A stretch of 64,000 nt of DNA from Methylonatrum kenyense (GTDB lineage: Bacteria > Pseudomonadota > Gammaproteobacteria > Nitrococcales > Aquisalimonadaceae), in the NCBI RefSeq assembly GCF_023195885.1, contig NZ_JALPKO010000006.1, positions 1-64,000 of the forward strand. Direction: 5' to 3'. This document shows, in pieces, positions 47,543 to 57,257 of the stretch; within the stretch, counting starts at the first letter, position 1; each line of letters begins with the position of its first letter. A model generated the notes under the pieces. The model was not told where the DNA came from. It saw only the letters and a program-made list of their open reading frames with translations, and searched no databases. Both the position numbers and the translations under genes were made by a program.

Positions 47543-47818
47543 GACGCAAGCCCTGCCCGAGCGGAGGTTCGGACGCGAAACTCCACGGCTAGTGATGGGA
47601 ACCGCTTTTTACGACGCCTCTGGGATCGCTGAGCGAACTGATCCGGGATGGATCCGGTCCTTTCCCTGACCTGATTGTCCCGGCCGCTCCGGGCGCCTTT
47701 ATTCCAGTTGGCGATTTATCCGTTCCCGTTCGTATTGTTTTTCAGGCAGCCTATGTGAGCCGGCTTGGCGGGCGCAAGTCCGGAAGCGGTGGGGTGGGGC
47801 GATCTGTCGCGACCGCAG

Positions 47819-48595
47819 CTACTCTTTCGGTGGTAACGGTCTCTCAGGCACCTTGATGGAAATGCTGCCCTGGCTGCGTTGCCGTTGACGATCCGGGTTC
47901 CGCGGCTGATAGCCGTCCTCGGCCTCGATCTCCGAGGCGCGCGTTTCGCCGGCAAGCTCCCCCTCGGGCAGGGTGACAACCACTTCCCTTGGATCGTTGT
48001 GGGAGGCGTCGCCGTTGGTGGCGTCCTGCTGCTCCTGAAGCGCATCCCAGGCTTCCTGCGCCTGTTCCAGGAAATCCAGGTTTTCCTCGGTGGCGGGCAG
48101 GCTGCAGAGATGGCTGCCCTCCGGATAATGCACACGACTGTCCAGCCAGAAGTGGACGTTCATCAAACCCTGTTCGGGGCCGATCGGTCTGCCCAGCAAG
48201 ACATAGTCGACCTTGCGCTCCTCGGTGACGATATTGTCGTCCACGTCACGGATTGGTTCGCCGTCATCGTCTAGCCGGGGAACGCTCTCGGGCTCGAACA
48301 CGATGCACTCGTCATCGGGCGTGCCGTCATACTGGGCCTTGTAGATTGCGTGGTGGTGCCGGTCCAGCGCTTCCGGCAGTACCAGTGCGACGGTCACCGC
48401 GATCAGGAACAGCACAATACTGACGCCGGTCGCCGGCAGCACCAGGCGCCGGGGCTTGCTGGTGGAACTGACCAGCAGGCTCGCAATCAGTCCCAGCAGC
48501 AGCAGGCTGATTACCAGCAGCGCCAGCGGCAGCGCGGTGGCCAATGTGCCGTGGTCCTGCATCAATCCAAGCAAGCTGTCTAGCATCGGATCCAT
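47819..48595 (-). CDS. Two-helix membrane protein of the stator cluster
   Basis: The 258-aa protein has two hydrophobic helices (about residues 19-43 and 51-74) and an acidic periplasmic or cytoplasmic domain rich in Asp and Glu that ends in a Pro-rich tail. It begins 2 bp after the MotB-like gene, so the three membrane proteins are one translational unit. It has no recognised domain. A partner or anchor of the stator is likely. Confidence 0.65.
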   Translation of the reverse strand: MDPMLDSLLGLMQDHGTLATALPLALLVISLLLLGLIASLLVSSTSKPRRLVLPATGVSIVLFLIAVTVALVLPEALDRHHHAIYKAQYDGTPDDECIVFEPESVPRLDDDGEPIRDVDDNIVTEERKVDYVLLGRPIGPEQGLMNVHFWLDSRVHYPEGSHLCSLPATEENLDFLEQAQEAWDALQEQQDATNGDASHNDPREVVVTLPEGELAGETRASEIEAEDGYQPRNPDRQRQRSQGSISIKVPERPLPPKE

Positions 48596-48597
48596 CG

Positions 48598-49329
48598 TCA
48601 GTCGCAGTTGTAGCGCGCCCCGGTGGCGAGGCGCAGTTCCCTGGGTTCGGTCATCGACCCATCAACCAGATTGCCTTCATCGTCGATCTGGAAGCTGACG
48701 CCGAGTTCCTGGCGTGGCTCTTCCAGCGGGATTTCCCAGCTGAAGCTGCGTTGATTGGGTCTGTCCCGGTTGATGGTGACGCGTAGCGAGGTCGTCACCG
48801 GCAGACGTTCCTCATTGGTGCTGTACAGGTGCACGCTGACCATGTAACGCCCCTGCGGCAATGTCACGGTGCGTGCACCCACGGTCTCCAGATTCAGGTT
48901 TTCCTGGCTGTCGTCGCCCTCCCAGCCACGGTCGTCCTGATCCAGGCGAAGCAGCGCCGACTGCCGGATATGATTGGGGTAGCCAACCACCTGGCATCCA
49001 CCCTCCGGATCCATGTAGACAGCCCAGAGATCCACATCCGCGTAGGAGTGGCCCGGCTGGATGATCGCGCCGTCGCGTTCCAGGACCGCCTGGCGTTCCG
49101 GCAGCGGATCCTCCTGGTGACGCCTTGGCAGGGTGGGGTCCCATTCCGCCGTGATATAAAGGGCGCTGTCGTCCGGGTCCACCGGCGGTGTCACCGGGTT
49201 GACCAGCAGCAGCAGGACCACCAGCACCAGGGCCAGTGCGCCCATCACGGCCCAGGGCAGGTCCGCGGTGGCGATATTGCTCGCCTCGTCGTGCTGTTGC
49301 TGCCGCTGATGTCGCGGATTGCGTGTCAT
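48598..49329 (-). CDS. Single-helix protein with MotB/ExbD-like Asp (stator B)
   Basis: The 243-aa protein has one N-terminal hydrophobic helix (about residues 24-45). Asp23 sits at the start of ADLPWAVMGALALVLVVLLL, where MotB has its proton-carrying Asp (YADFMTAMMAFFLVM). The extracytoplasmic part is a beta-rich acidic domain with no OmpA or peptidoglycan-binding motif. Its ATG overlaps the stop of the MotA-like gene (ATGA). The pair is likely an ion-driven stator, but the Asp role is inferred from position. Confidence 0.75.
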   Translation of the reverse strand: MTRNPRHQRQQQHDEASNIATADLPWAVMGALALVLVVLLLLVNPVTPPVDPDDSALYITAEWDPTLPRRHQEDPLPERQAVLERDGAIIQPGHSYADVDLWAVYMDPEGGCQVVGYPNHIRQSALLRLDQDDRGWEGDDSQENLNLETVGARTVTLPQGRYMVSVHLYSTNEERLPVTTSLRVTINRDRPNQRSFSWEIPLEEPRQELGVSFQIDDEGNLVDGSMTEPRELRLATGARYNCD

Positions 49330-50243
49330 GCCGGCGAGGCCGTCAGGCGGGGTTCGTCGATGGCTGCGCTGGTTACCGGCATGTCCTGGCGAATCAGCGC
49401 CATTTCCGCATCATCGTTCACCAGAGGCAGTACCCGGGTCAGCATCAATACTTCAACTTCGTCCACCATGCCGCCAACCGCGCGGTCGAACGCGTCCTGG
49501 TGGCGGGACAGGATGATGTTGCCGGCCATGCCGGCCAACGAGGTGAGCACCGCCATGCCGATGCCCGAGAGCACCTGGCCGGCGACGATCAGGCCGGCAG
49601 CCACATCGGCACCGCCAGACTCGCCGACAATGGTCGAGAAATCCACGGTACCCAGGCCGATGGAGACACCAAGGAAGGTGAAGAACAGGCCGTATCGGGG
49701 TTGGTAGGAAGCGGCCAGGCTGACTTCACTGGTGCGTCGCTTGAGCTGGCTTTCCAGCAATGCCGAAAATGAACCAAGGTCCAGCGGGTAGCGGGGGTTG
49801 CTTGCCTTGGACAGGGCCAGCCGGCGCAGGAAACGGGCCAGCACGGTGCCTTCGTCCAGTTCCGGCACGCGTTCCCGGAACAGTGCGACCACGCGGTCAT
49901 GGGCCGTGCCGCCCTGCCGGTCGTTATCCAGGTGTTGCCGCAGGGCCGCCAGGGCCCGGCGCTCGCGGTCCAGCATGAGGCTGCAACGCGGTGTGGTGTA
50001 GAGCAGATGGTAGATCAGATTGGCTGCGATCAAGCCGATGCCGGTCAGCACCAGCATGCTGCTGGGAAGCAGCAGGTTGATCCAGCCCTGGAGATGCAGC
50101 GTGATCAGGATGGCGAGGAGGACGGCGTGGCTCCACAGGACCAGCACTGTCATTCGGTAAGGACCGTGTTTCAGCCAGTTTCCATCCATTTGCGAGACCT
50201 GTCGCTGCCAGAACCGGGAGATCGGCGCTGGCAGCGCGGACAT
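49326..50243 (-). CDS. MotA/TolQ/ExbB-like proton channel protein (stator A)
   Basis: The 305-aa protein has four hydrophobic helices (about residues 31-51, 54-83, 184-202 and 213-245) with a cytoplasmic segment between the second and third. This is the MotA arrangement rather than the three-helix ExbB one. The last pair carries the family signature YGLFFTFLGVSIGLGTVDF, then GADVAAGLIVAGQVLSGIGM. It should form the ring around dimeric stator B and use the proton or sodium gradient. It begins 79 bp after the end of glnD, so it may share its transcript or have a promoter in that gap. Confidence 0.8.
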   Translation of the reverse strand: MSALPAPISRFWQRQVSQMDGNWLKHGPYRMTVLVLWSHAVLLAILITLHLQGWINLLLPSSMLVLTGIGLIAANLIYHLLYTTPRCSLMLDRERRALAALRQHLDNDRQGGTAHDRVVALFRERVPELDEGTVLARFLRRLALSKASNPRYPLDLGSFSALLESQLKRRTSEVSLAASYQPRYGLFFTFLGVSIGLGTVDFSTIVGESGGADVAAGLIVAGQVLSGIGMAVLTSLAGMAGNIILSRHQDAFDRAVGGMVDEVEVLMLTRVLPLVNDDAEMALIRQDMPVTSAAIDEPRLTASPA

Positions 50244-50322
50244 GCTGCAACCATACGACGACCAACTGTGTGACAGGTCATTGTCCGCTCAGTTCGGATG
50301 CCCCCGGAAACGAAGGAGGGAC

Positions 50323-53022
50323 TCACAGGCCGTTGGCCTGCTCGACGGTATCGGGGCGCTCGCCCAGCAGGTCAAGCAGTTCATCGCGAATCCTGCGGAA
50401 CAGGGCGTCGTCGCGCAGCGGCTGGTTGTGCTGGTCGGTGATGAAGAACACGTCCTCGGCGCGCGAGCCGAGGGTAACGATCTTGGCGCTCTGCAGCCGG
50501 ATGCCCAGGTGCGACAGCACATAGCCGACCCGGGCCAGCAGCCCGGGTCGGTCCGCGGTGAGCAGTTCCATCACCGTGCGGCCGTTGGCCTCGTCCTGTA
50601 CGAAGCTGATCTCGGTGCGCAGATTGAAGTGCCGATGCTGACGCGGGATCGGCAGGCAGATCGGGTTCTCGATGCCGTTGCGTTTCAGTGCCGCCTGCAG
50701 CCGTTGCACGATCTCCTTCTTGCGATACGGATCGCTGACCGGCTCGCCGTTGTCTTCCAGAACCAGGTAACTGTCCAGCGTATGGCCGTCTTCGGTGGTG
50801 ATGATGCGTGCGTCCTGGATGTTCAGGTTGAGCGTGTCCAGTGTGTGTGCGGAAAGGGCGAACAGGTAGTCGCGGTCACTGGTGTAGATGAAGATCTCTG
50901 TGCCACCTCGCGCGCTCTGCGGCTCCATCAGCACCAGTGGCAGGTCTTCCCGTCGGGTGCGGGTGATGGCGGCCGCATGCCAGGCTATTTCCTCGGCGGA
51001 ATACCGCAGGAAGTAGTCGTCGGTGAAATGCCGCCAGAGCGATTTCACGGTCATGTGATGGACGCCCATGGCTTTCAGTCGGCGGCGCGCCTGGAGCTGC
51101 GTCTCGCGGACCAGTTCGGCGGCGTCAATCGGATGCTCGAGGCCGCGGCGCAGTGCACGGTTGGTCAGCATGTAGAGTTCGAGCAGGAGCGAGTCCTTCC
51201 AGGAATTCCAGAGCGCCGGATTGGTGGAGCGAATGTCGGAGACGGTCAACAGGTACAGGTAATCCAGCCGGGTCCGGTCGCCGACCTGATCGGCGAATTC
51301 GGCAATCACGTCCGGATCGGAGATGTCTTTTCTCTGTGCGGTCAGTGACATCAGCAGGTGCTGCTGCACCAGCCAGGAGACCAGCCGCGAATCGTACTGG
51401 CTCATGCCATGCTCGATACAGAACTGCCAGGCATCCTCCGCGCCGAGTTCGGAGTGGTCGCCACCACGGCCCTTGGCAATGTCATGGAACAGGGCCGCCA
51501 GGTAGAGCAGTTCGGGTTTCGGCAGGCGCTGCATGATCGTGCTGCAGAACGGCAGTTCGTCGGCGAACTCCGGAAGCGCGAAGCGGCGTACGTTGCGCAG
51601 CACGAAAAGCGTGTGCGAGTCGACGGTGTAGACGTGAAACAGGTCGTACTGCATGCGGCCGGTAATCTCGCCGAACGCGGGGATGTAGCGGCCGAGGATG
51701 CCGTAGCGGTGCATGCGCCGCATTTCGTGGGTGATGCCGCGCGGCTGGCGCAGGATTTCCATGAACAGGCTGCGACATCGCAGGTCGTTGCGGAAGCGTT
51801 CGTTCACCAGGTGCCTGTGATTCCGGATCAGGCGGATGGTGGAGGCCCGCACGCCCTTCAGCCCCGGCTCCTGCTGCATCAGCAGGAAGACTTCCATCAA
51901 GGCAAAGGGGTAGCGGCGAAACACGTTCGCGTGGGTCACCTCGATGAAACCCTTGCGGGTCTGGAAGCGCTTGTTGATCAGTTTCGGCGGCTCATGGTCG
52001 TGCGCATACAGGATCGCCTCCTGGAACAGCTGCAGCAGCATTTCATTGAGCCGGTTCAGTTCCATCACCGTCCGGTAGTAGCGCTGCATGAGCTGCTCGA
52101 CGGCGAGGGTGTGAGGCTGATCCTTGTAGCCGAACTGCTTGGCCAACGTGGTTTGGTGATCGAACAGCAGGCGATCCTCGCGGCGCCCGGCGGTTTCGTG
52201 CAGGGCAAAGCGGATGTCCCAGAGAAAATTCTGGCCGCTGATCAGTTCCTGGTACTCGTTTTCTGTAAGAAAGTCGTGCAGCACCAGGTCATGCAGGGTG
52301 GTGGCGCCGAAATGGCGTTTCGCCACCCAGCCCACCATGTGAATGTCACGCAGCCCTCCGGGGCTTTCCTTGATGTTCGGCTCCAGGTTGTAGGCGGTGT
52401 CGTGGTATTTCTCGTGGCGCGCAACCTGCTCTGCCAGTTTGGCTTCAAAGAAGTCGCGGCTGGGCCAGAGCCTTGCCGGCCCGGTGGCGTCGCACATCTG
52501 TTCGTACAGTGCGCGTCGGCCGGCAAGCAGGCGGGATTCCATCAGGTTGGTGGCGACAGTGATGTCGGCCTGGGATTCGCGTTCGCAGTCGCTGACCGAG
52601 CGCACGCTGTGACCCACCTCAAGGCCGATGTCCCAGAGAAAGGTCAGGAACTGTTCGGCATGGCTGGCACGATCACCTTCACAGTTGCTCGCCAGCAGCA
52701 GCATGATGTCGATATCCGAGCCGGGGTGCAGCTCGCCACGGCCGTAGCCACCGACAGCGACCAGCGCTACATCGCGATCATCCCCCATGATGCGTTGCCA
52801 GGCCCGGCGTAGCAGCTCATCCATGATGCAAGCGCGTTGCGGTACCAGTTCGCTGGCGGGAGTACCGTCGCGAAACCGGCCCATAAGCATGGCATCGGCG
52901 TGTTCACGGGCGTCGCGGAACACGCGCATTGGTGATTCGCCCCGGGCCAGTCGGCTGTCCAGCTCCTCGGAATCGAACAGGAAGGTGTCGATGAGGGGTT
53001 GCTGCTGCGCTGGGTGAGGCAT
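50323..53022 (-). CDS. glnD: Bifunctional uridylyltransferase/uridylyl-removing enzyme
   Basis: The 899-aa protein has the GlnD domain order: nucleotidyltransferase (GGYGRGELHPGSDIDIMLL), a GlnE-like helical part, an HD domain (ALFHDIAKGRGGDHSELG) and two C-terminal ACT domains. It modifies PII protein by adding UMP when glutamine is low and removing it when high, controlling nitrogen assimilation. Length matches the family. It starts 8 bp after map, on the same strand. Confidence 0.96.
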   Translation of the reverse strand: MPHPAQQQPLIDTFLFDSEELDSRLARGESPMRVFRDAREHADAMLMGRFRDGTPASELVPQRACIMDELLRRAWQRIMGDDRDVALVAVGGYGRGELHPGSDIDIMLLLASNCEGDRASHAEQFLTFLWDIGLEVGHSVRSVSDCERESQADITVATNLMESRLLAGRRALYEQMCDATGPARLWPSRDFFEAKLAEQVARHEKYHDTAYNLEPNIKESPGGLRDIHMVGWVAKRHFGATTLHDLVLHDFLTENEYQELISGQNFLWDIRFALHETAGRREDRLLFDHQTTLAKQFGYKDQPHTLAVEQLMQRYYRTVMELNRLNEMLLQLFQEAILYAHDHEPPKLINKRFQTRKGFIEVTHANVFRRYPFALMEVFLLMQQEPGLKGVRASTIRLIRNHRHLVNERFRNDLRCRSLFMEILRQPRGITHEMRRMHRYGILGRYIPAFGEITGRMQYDLFHVYTVDSHTLFVLRNVRRFALPEFADELPFCSTIMQRLPKPELLYLAALFHDIAKGRGGDHSELGAEDAWQFCIEHGMSQYDSRLVSWLVQQHLLMSLTAQRKDISDPDVIAEFADQVGDRTRLDYLYLLTVSDIRSTNPALWNSWKDSLLLELYMLTNRALRRGLEHPIDAAELVRETQLQARRRLKAMGVHHMTVKSLWRHFTDDYFLRYSAEEIAWHAAAITRTRREDLPLVLMEPQSARGGTEIFIYTSDRDYLFALSAHTLDTLNLNIQDARIITTEDGHTLDSYLVLEDNGEPVSDPYRKKEIVQRLQAALKRNGIENPICLPIPRQHRHFNLRTEISFVQDEANGRTVMELLTADRPGLLARVGYVLSHLGIRLQSAKIVTLGSRAEDVFFITDQHNQPLRDDALFRRIRDELLDLLGERPDTVEQANGL

Positions 53023-53029
53023 CGGGGGT

Positions 53030-53812
53030 TTACTCCGGGACGACGCCTGGCGTCTCGTCGTGGCGTAGCGTCAGAACCTCATGGCCGCCAGCGGTGACCA
53101 GTATCGTGTGTTCCCACTGCGCGGACAGGCTGTGGTCGCGCGTCACCACGGTCCACTCGTCCGGTAGCAGCCGGGTTTCGCGCTTGCCGGCATTGATCAT
53201 CGGCTCGATGGTGAAGGTCATGCCTTCCTGTAATGTGATTCCGGTGCCGGGTTCGCCGTAGTGCAGCACCTGCGGGTCTTCATGGAACACGGCACCGATA
53301 CCGTGGCCGCAGTATTCGCGGACCACCGAAAAACCGGCACCTTCCGCCAGCGCCTGGATTGCGTGACCGATATCACCCAGGGTGGCGCCGGGGCGCACAA
53401 GCCGGATGCCCTCCCAGAGGCAGGCATGGGCCATGTCGGAGACGCGCTTGCCCTTGATGGTCGGTTCGCCGACATGAAACATGCGGCTGGTGTCACCGTG
53501 ATAACCATCCTTGATCACGGTGACGTCGATGTTGAGGATGTCGCCCTTGCGCAGTTTCTTCGGCCCGGGAATGCCGTGGCAGATGACATGATTGATCGAG
53601 GTGCAGATCGACTTCGGGAAACCGCGGTAATTCAGTGGCGCGGGGATGGCGTCCTGGACCTCGACGATATGCCGGTGACAGATGTTATCCAGCTCTTCAG
53701 TGGTTACCCCGGGGCGGACGTGTTCCTCGATCATGCTCAGCACTTCCGCTGCGAGCCTCCCCGCGACCCGCATCTTCTCGATTTCGTCGGCTGTCTTGAT
53801 CGTTACGGCCAT
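53030..53812 (-). CDS. map: Methionine aminopeptidase, type I
   Basis: The 260-aa protein begins MAVTIKTADEIEKMRVAG and has the type I Map metal ligands: NIDVTVIKDGYHGDTSRMF (two Asp), GHGIGAVFHEDP (His), FTIEPMIN (Glu) and QWEHTILV (Glu). It removes the initiator Met from new proteins. The start at 53812 matches E. coli Map length; an upstream in-frame ATG would add 33 non-family residues. Confidence 0.95.
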   Translation of the reverse strand: MAVTIKTADEIEKMRVAGRLAAEVLSMIEEHVRPGVTTEELDNICHRHIVEVQDAIPAPLNYRGFPKSICTSINHVICHGIPGPKKLRKGDILNIDVTVIKDGYHGDTSRMFHVGEPTIKGKRVSDMAHACLWEGIRLVRPGATLGDIGHAIQALAEGAGFSVVREYCGHGIGAVFHEDPQVLHYGEPGTGITLQEGMTFTIEPMINAGKRETRLLPDEWTVVTRDHSLSAQWEHTILVTAGGHEVLTLRHDETPGVVPE

Positions 53813-53912
53813 GCCGGGACGGACCTCCAGAGCTGAATTTATCAGGGTGACGATCGCTGGCGACCCGATCAAAAAAAGCGCTGCCATCAGCGCTTTTCGA
53901 CCCGCCAGCAAA

Positions 53913-53941
53913 TTGTCGCGTCAGGGGCGGTATGGTATAAA
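53913..53941 (+). promoter_or_regulatory. Sigma-70-type promoter upstream of rpsB
   Basis: TTGTCG (53913-53918) and TATAAA (53936-53941) are separated by 17 bp. They are followed by a GC-rich patch (GCGCGCGC), which resembles a stringent-response discriminator. Transcription would start near 53948 and leave a leader of about 210 bases before rpsB, where S2 autoregulation is known in other gammaproteobacteria. Confidence 0.65.
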
Positions 53942-54156
53942 GCGCGCGCTGCTCAGGCAAACCGGCATCAGTTGATCGTGCGCCGCAGCAGCAAAACCGT
54001 ACAGCCAGCCCGGAGCTGGTCCGCAATTCCTCAGGGAGTGGACGATTCGGGCGGCTTTAATCCGCACATGGACCGACACATGCAATGGGTTGCCCGCCGC
54101 GGCGGGTTTTTGCACGCGGGTTCATGGAGGCCCAAACCCTTTCAGGAGATAGCATC

Positions 54157-54921
54157 ATGGCCAATGTTTCCATGCGGGAAATGCTGGAAGCCGGTGTCCA
54201 TTTCGGTCACCAGACGCGTTACTGGAACCCGAAGATGGCGCCCTACATCTTCGGTGAACGCAACAAGATTCACATCATCAACCTGGAAAAGACCCTGCCG
54301 CTTTACCAGGAAGCGCTGAATTTCATGGGCAAGATGGTTGCCAATGGCGGCCGCGTGATGTTCGTCGGCACCAAGCGGGCCGCCCGCGAGTCCGTGCGCG
54401 AGGAAGCGCAGCGCTGCGGCATGCCGTATGTCGACCACCGCTGGCTCGGCGGCATGCTGACCAATTTCCGCACCGTCAAGCAGTCCATTCGCCGGCTCAA
54501 GGATCTGGAGGCGCAGAAGGAAGACGGCACCTTCGACAAGCTGGCGAAGAAGGAAGCGCTGATGCTTGATCGCGAGCTGGAAAAGCTGAATCGGTCGCTG
54601 TCGGGCATCAAGGACATGGAGCGGCTGCCGGACGCGCTGTTCGTCATAGACGTCGGCTTCGAGAAGATCGCCATCCAGGAGGCCCGCAAGCTGGGCATTC
54701 CGGTGGTCGGTGTGGTCGATACCAACAACTTCGTGCGTGATGTCGACTACGTGATTCCGGGCAATGACGACGCGATTCGCGCGATCCGCCTGTATCTGCG
54801 TGGCGCGGCCGACGCCATCCTGGATGCTCGTGCCTCGTCCGTGCGGCCCGGCGCCAACGAAAACGACGATTTTGTCGAGGTGAAGGAAGAGGCGGCGGCC
54901 GATACCCCGGCGGAGAGCTGA
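54157..54921 (+). CDS. rpsB: 30S ribosomal protein S2
   Basis: The 254-aa protein has the S2 sequence throughout ([50 protein letters not shown]). It binds the 30S subunit and leads the rpsB-tsf unit. ATG 54157 has CAGGAGA upstream. It diverges from map. Confidence 0.97.
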   Translation: MANVSMREMLEAGVHFGHQTRYWNPKMAPYIFGERNKIHIINLEKTLPLYQEALNFMGKMVANGGRVMFVGTKRAARESVREEAQRCGMPYVDHRWLGGMLTNFRTVKQSIRRLKDLEAQKEDGTFDKLAKKEALMLDRELEKLNRSLSGIKDMERLPDALFVIDVGFEKIAIQEARKLGIPVVGVVDTNNFVRDVDYVIPGNDDAIRAIRLYLRGAADAILDARASSVRPGANENDDFVEVKEEAAADTPAES

Positions 54922-54940
54922 GGCCAACGTTTCGCCTGTC

Positions 54941-54980
54941 GCGACCGCGGCCGCTTCCCCAGGTAGCAGGCCGCGGTCGC
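54941..54980 (+). terminator. rpsB-tsf intergenic hairpin
   Basis: A perfect 12-bp stem (GCGACCGCGGCC with its complement) has a 16-base loop and no T-run. It lies between rpsB and tsf, where other gammaproteobacteria have an attenuator that lowers EF-Ts relative to S2, so partial termination is likely. Confidence 0.55.
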
Positions 54981-55016
54981 GTATCCGGAAAAGCTGAATT
55001 CAGAGAGGACAGACCC

Positions 55017-55895
55017 ATGGCGATCACTGCCGCAATGGTTAAGGAACTGCGGGAGCGGACAGGCTCCGGCATGATGGAATGCAAGAAGGCGCTGGTGGAA
55101 ACCGACGGTGATATCGAACAGGCCGTCGAGCACATGCGCAAGAAGGGCCTCGCGAAGGCGGACAAGAAGGCCGACCGGGTGGCCGCGGAAGGCAAGATCG
55201 TTGCTGCCACCGCCGACGGCGGCAGGCGCGGTGTGCTTCTTGAAGTGAACTGCGAAACCGATTTTGTCTCCGGTGGCGATGACTTCGGGGCCTTTGCCGA
55301 CCGTGCCGCCGCGCTCATTCTCGAGCAGCAGCCGGCCGACGTCGAAGCGCTGCTGGAACTGCCCGCCGATGGCGACAAGACCCTGAACACGCTGCGCCAG
55401 GAGCTGGTCGCGAAGATCGGTGAAAACATTCAGGTTCGCCGCTTCAATACCTTCCAGACCGAAGGCCAGTTGCACCATTACCTGCACGGTACCCGGATCG
55501 GTGTCATGGTCGATGTCCAGGGTGGTGACGAGCAGCTGGGGCGCGATGTGGCGATGCACGTGGCCGCCAGCCAGCCGGTCTGCGTCGACGAGGGCGGCAT
55601 GCCGGCCGAGGTGCTGGAAAAGGAGCGTGCGATTCTCAAGGCCCAGGCCGAGGAGAGCGGCAAGCCGGCCGAGATCGTCGAGAAGATGCTGGATGGCCGG
55701 ATGAAGAAGTTTCTCAAGGAAACCACCCTGCTGGGCCAGCCGTTCGTCAAGGATCCGGATCAGACCGTCGGCGAGTTGCTGAACAAGGCCGGCGCCACCG
55801 TGCACGGCTTCGCACGTCTCGAGGTCGGCGAAGGCATCGAGAAGGAAGAGGGCAACTTCGCCGAGGAAGTGATGGCGCAGGTGCGCGGTTCCTGA
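55017..55895 (+). CDS. tsf: Elongation factor Ts
   Basis: The 292-aa protein has the EF-Ts N-terminal UBA-like domain ([20 protein letters not shown]) and the dimerisation core with [13 protein letters not shown]. It exchanges nucleotide on EF-Tu. ATG 55017 is preceded by AGAGAGGACAG. It is read from the rpsB transcript. Confidence 0.97.
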   Translation: MAITAAMVKELRERTGSGMMECKKALVETDGDIEQAVEHMRKKGLAKADKKADRVAAEGKIVAATADGGRRGVLLEVNCETDFVSGGDDFGAFADRAAALILEQQPADVEALLELPADGDKTLNTLRQELVAKIGENIQVRRFNTFQTEGQLHHYLHGTRIGVMVDVQGGDEQLGRDVAMHVAASQPVCVDEGGMPAEVLEKERAILKAQAEESGKPAEIVEKMLDGRMKKFLKETTLLGQPFVKDPDQTVGELLNKAGATVHGFARLEVGEGIEKEEGNFAEEVMAQVRGS

Positions 55896-55928
55896 GGGAC
55901 CTGACAACTGGAGGTCGGCGGCATACCC

Positions 55929-56648
55929 ATGAGCGAGCCTGCGTACAAGCGGATTCTTCTCAAGCTTAGCGGTGAGGGGTTGATGGGTGATGGCGAGTAC
56001 GGCATATCGCCGCGCGTCATCCGCCGCCTCGCTTCGGAAATACGTGAGGTGCGCGCGCTCGGCGTGGAGGTGGCGCTGGTGATCGGTGGCGGCAACATCT
56101 TCCGCGGTGCCGGGCTTGCGGCCGCCGGCATGGACCGGGTCACCGCGGACCACATGGGTATGCTGGCCACGGTCATGAATGCCCTTGCGCTCCAGGACGC
56201 CCTCGAATACGAGGGCGTTTTTACGCGGGTCATGTCCGCGATCAAGATCAATCAGGTGTGCGAGGATTACATCAGGCGCCGCGCCATGCGGCATCTGGAA
56301 AAGGGGCGGGTGGTGGTGTTCGCTGCCGGCACCGGCAATCCGTTTTTCACAACCGACTCGGCCGCCAGCCTGCGGGCGGTGGAAATCAATGCCGATGTGG
56401 TCATCAAGGCGACCAAGGTGGACGGTGTTTATTCTGCGGACCCGGTCAAGGATCCGAATGCGAAGCGGTACAGCCATCTGACCTACGACCAGGTGCTGGA
56501 ACAGCGCCTTGCCGTGATGGATGCTACCGCTATCGTGATGTGTCGCGACAACAATTTGCCGATTCGCGTTTTCGACATGACCCGGCCCGGCGCCCTGCTG
56601 GACCTGGTCTGCGGTGCGTCGACCGGCACACTGGTTGAAAGGGGATGA
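55929..56648 (+). CDS. pyrH: UMP kinase
   Basis: The 239-aa protein begins [19 protein letters not shown], the amino-acid-kinase fold of PyrH, and contains [10 protein letters not shown] and [17 protein letters not shown]. It phosphorylates UMP to UDP in pyrimidine synthesis. It follows tsf by 33 bp. Confidence 0.97.
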   Translation: MSEPAYKRILLKLSGEGLMGDGEYGISPRVIRRLASEIREVRALGVEVALVIGGGNIFRGAGLAAAGMDRVTADHMGMLATVMNALALQDALEYEGVFTRVMSAIKINQVCEDYIRRRAMRHLEKGRVVVFAAGTGNPFFTTDSAASLRAVEINADVVIKATKVDGVYSADPVKDPNAKRYSHLTYDQVLEQRLAVMDATAIVMCRDNNLPIRVFDMTRPGALLDLVCGASTGTLVERG

Positions 56649-56652
56649 GACA

Positions 56653-57210
56653 GTGATTGAGGATATTCGGAACGATGCGGATGCACGGATGAAGAAATCC
56701 GTTCAGGCGCTTGACGCCGAGTTGCTGAAACTGCGTACGGGACGGGCGCATCCGAGTCTGCTTGATCATGTCATGGTGGAGTACTACGGCGCGCCGGTGC
56801 CAATCAATCAGGTGGCTACCGTTACTGCCAGCGACCCCCGCATGCTGACCGTGACGCCCTACGAAAAGAACATGGTGGCTGCGGTGGAAAAGGCGATCAT
56901 GAGTTCCGACCTTGGCCTTAATCCGTCCTCGGCCGGCACCGTGATCCGCGTGCCGATGCCGATGCTGACCGAGGAGCGGCGGCGGGACCTGGTCAAGGTG
57001 GTCCGGCATGAGGGCGAACTCGCCAAAGTGGCGATCCGCAACGTTCGTCGGGATGCGAACAATGATCTCAAGGCGCTGGTCAAGGAAAAGGAAATCTCCG
57101 AGGACGACCAGCGACGCGGCGAGGAAGACATTCAGAAGCTGACGGACAAGTACACGGCGCAGGTGGACGCGGCTCTGGATACCAAGGAACAGGACTTGAT
57201 GGCGGTATGA
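56653..57210 (+). CDS. frr: Ribosome recycling factor
   Basis: The 185-aa protein has the expected length for Frr and its motifs ([37 protein letters not shown]). It releases ribosomes after termination. GTG at 56653 is used as start because it gives the family's exact length and follows AGGGGATGAG; no ATG is nearby. Confidence 0.95.
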   Translation: MIEDIRNDADARMKKSVQALDAELLKLRTGRAHPSLLDHVMVEYYGAPVPINQVATVTASDPRMLTVTPYEKNMVAAVEKAIMSSDLGLNPSSAGTVIRVPMPMLTEERRRDLVKVVRHEGELAKVAIRNVRRDANNDLKALVKEKEISEDDQRRGEEDIQKLTDKYTAQVDAALDTKEQDLMAV

Positions 57211-57257
57211 TTGCCTGATCGCTGTCCTGAGTATTTGGTCGGGGGGCGCACACGCGC

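Noticed and set aside
38199-50243. Zorya-type anti-phage defence (ZorAB plus effectors)
   Set aside because: The MotA-like and MotB-like pair resembles ZorAB, but no ZorC, ZorD or ZorE-like helicase or nuclease is present and stator B lacks an OmpA domain. The neighbours are exported proteins.
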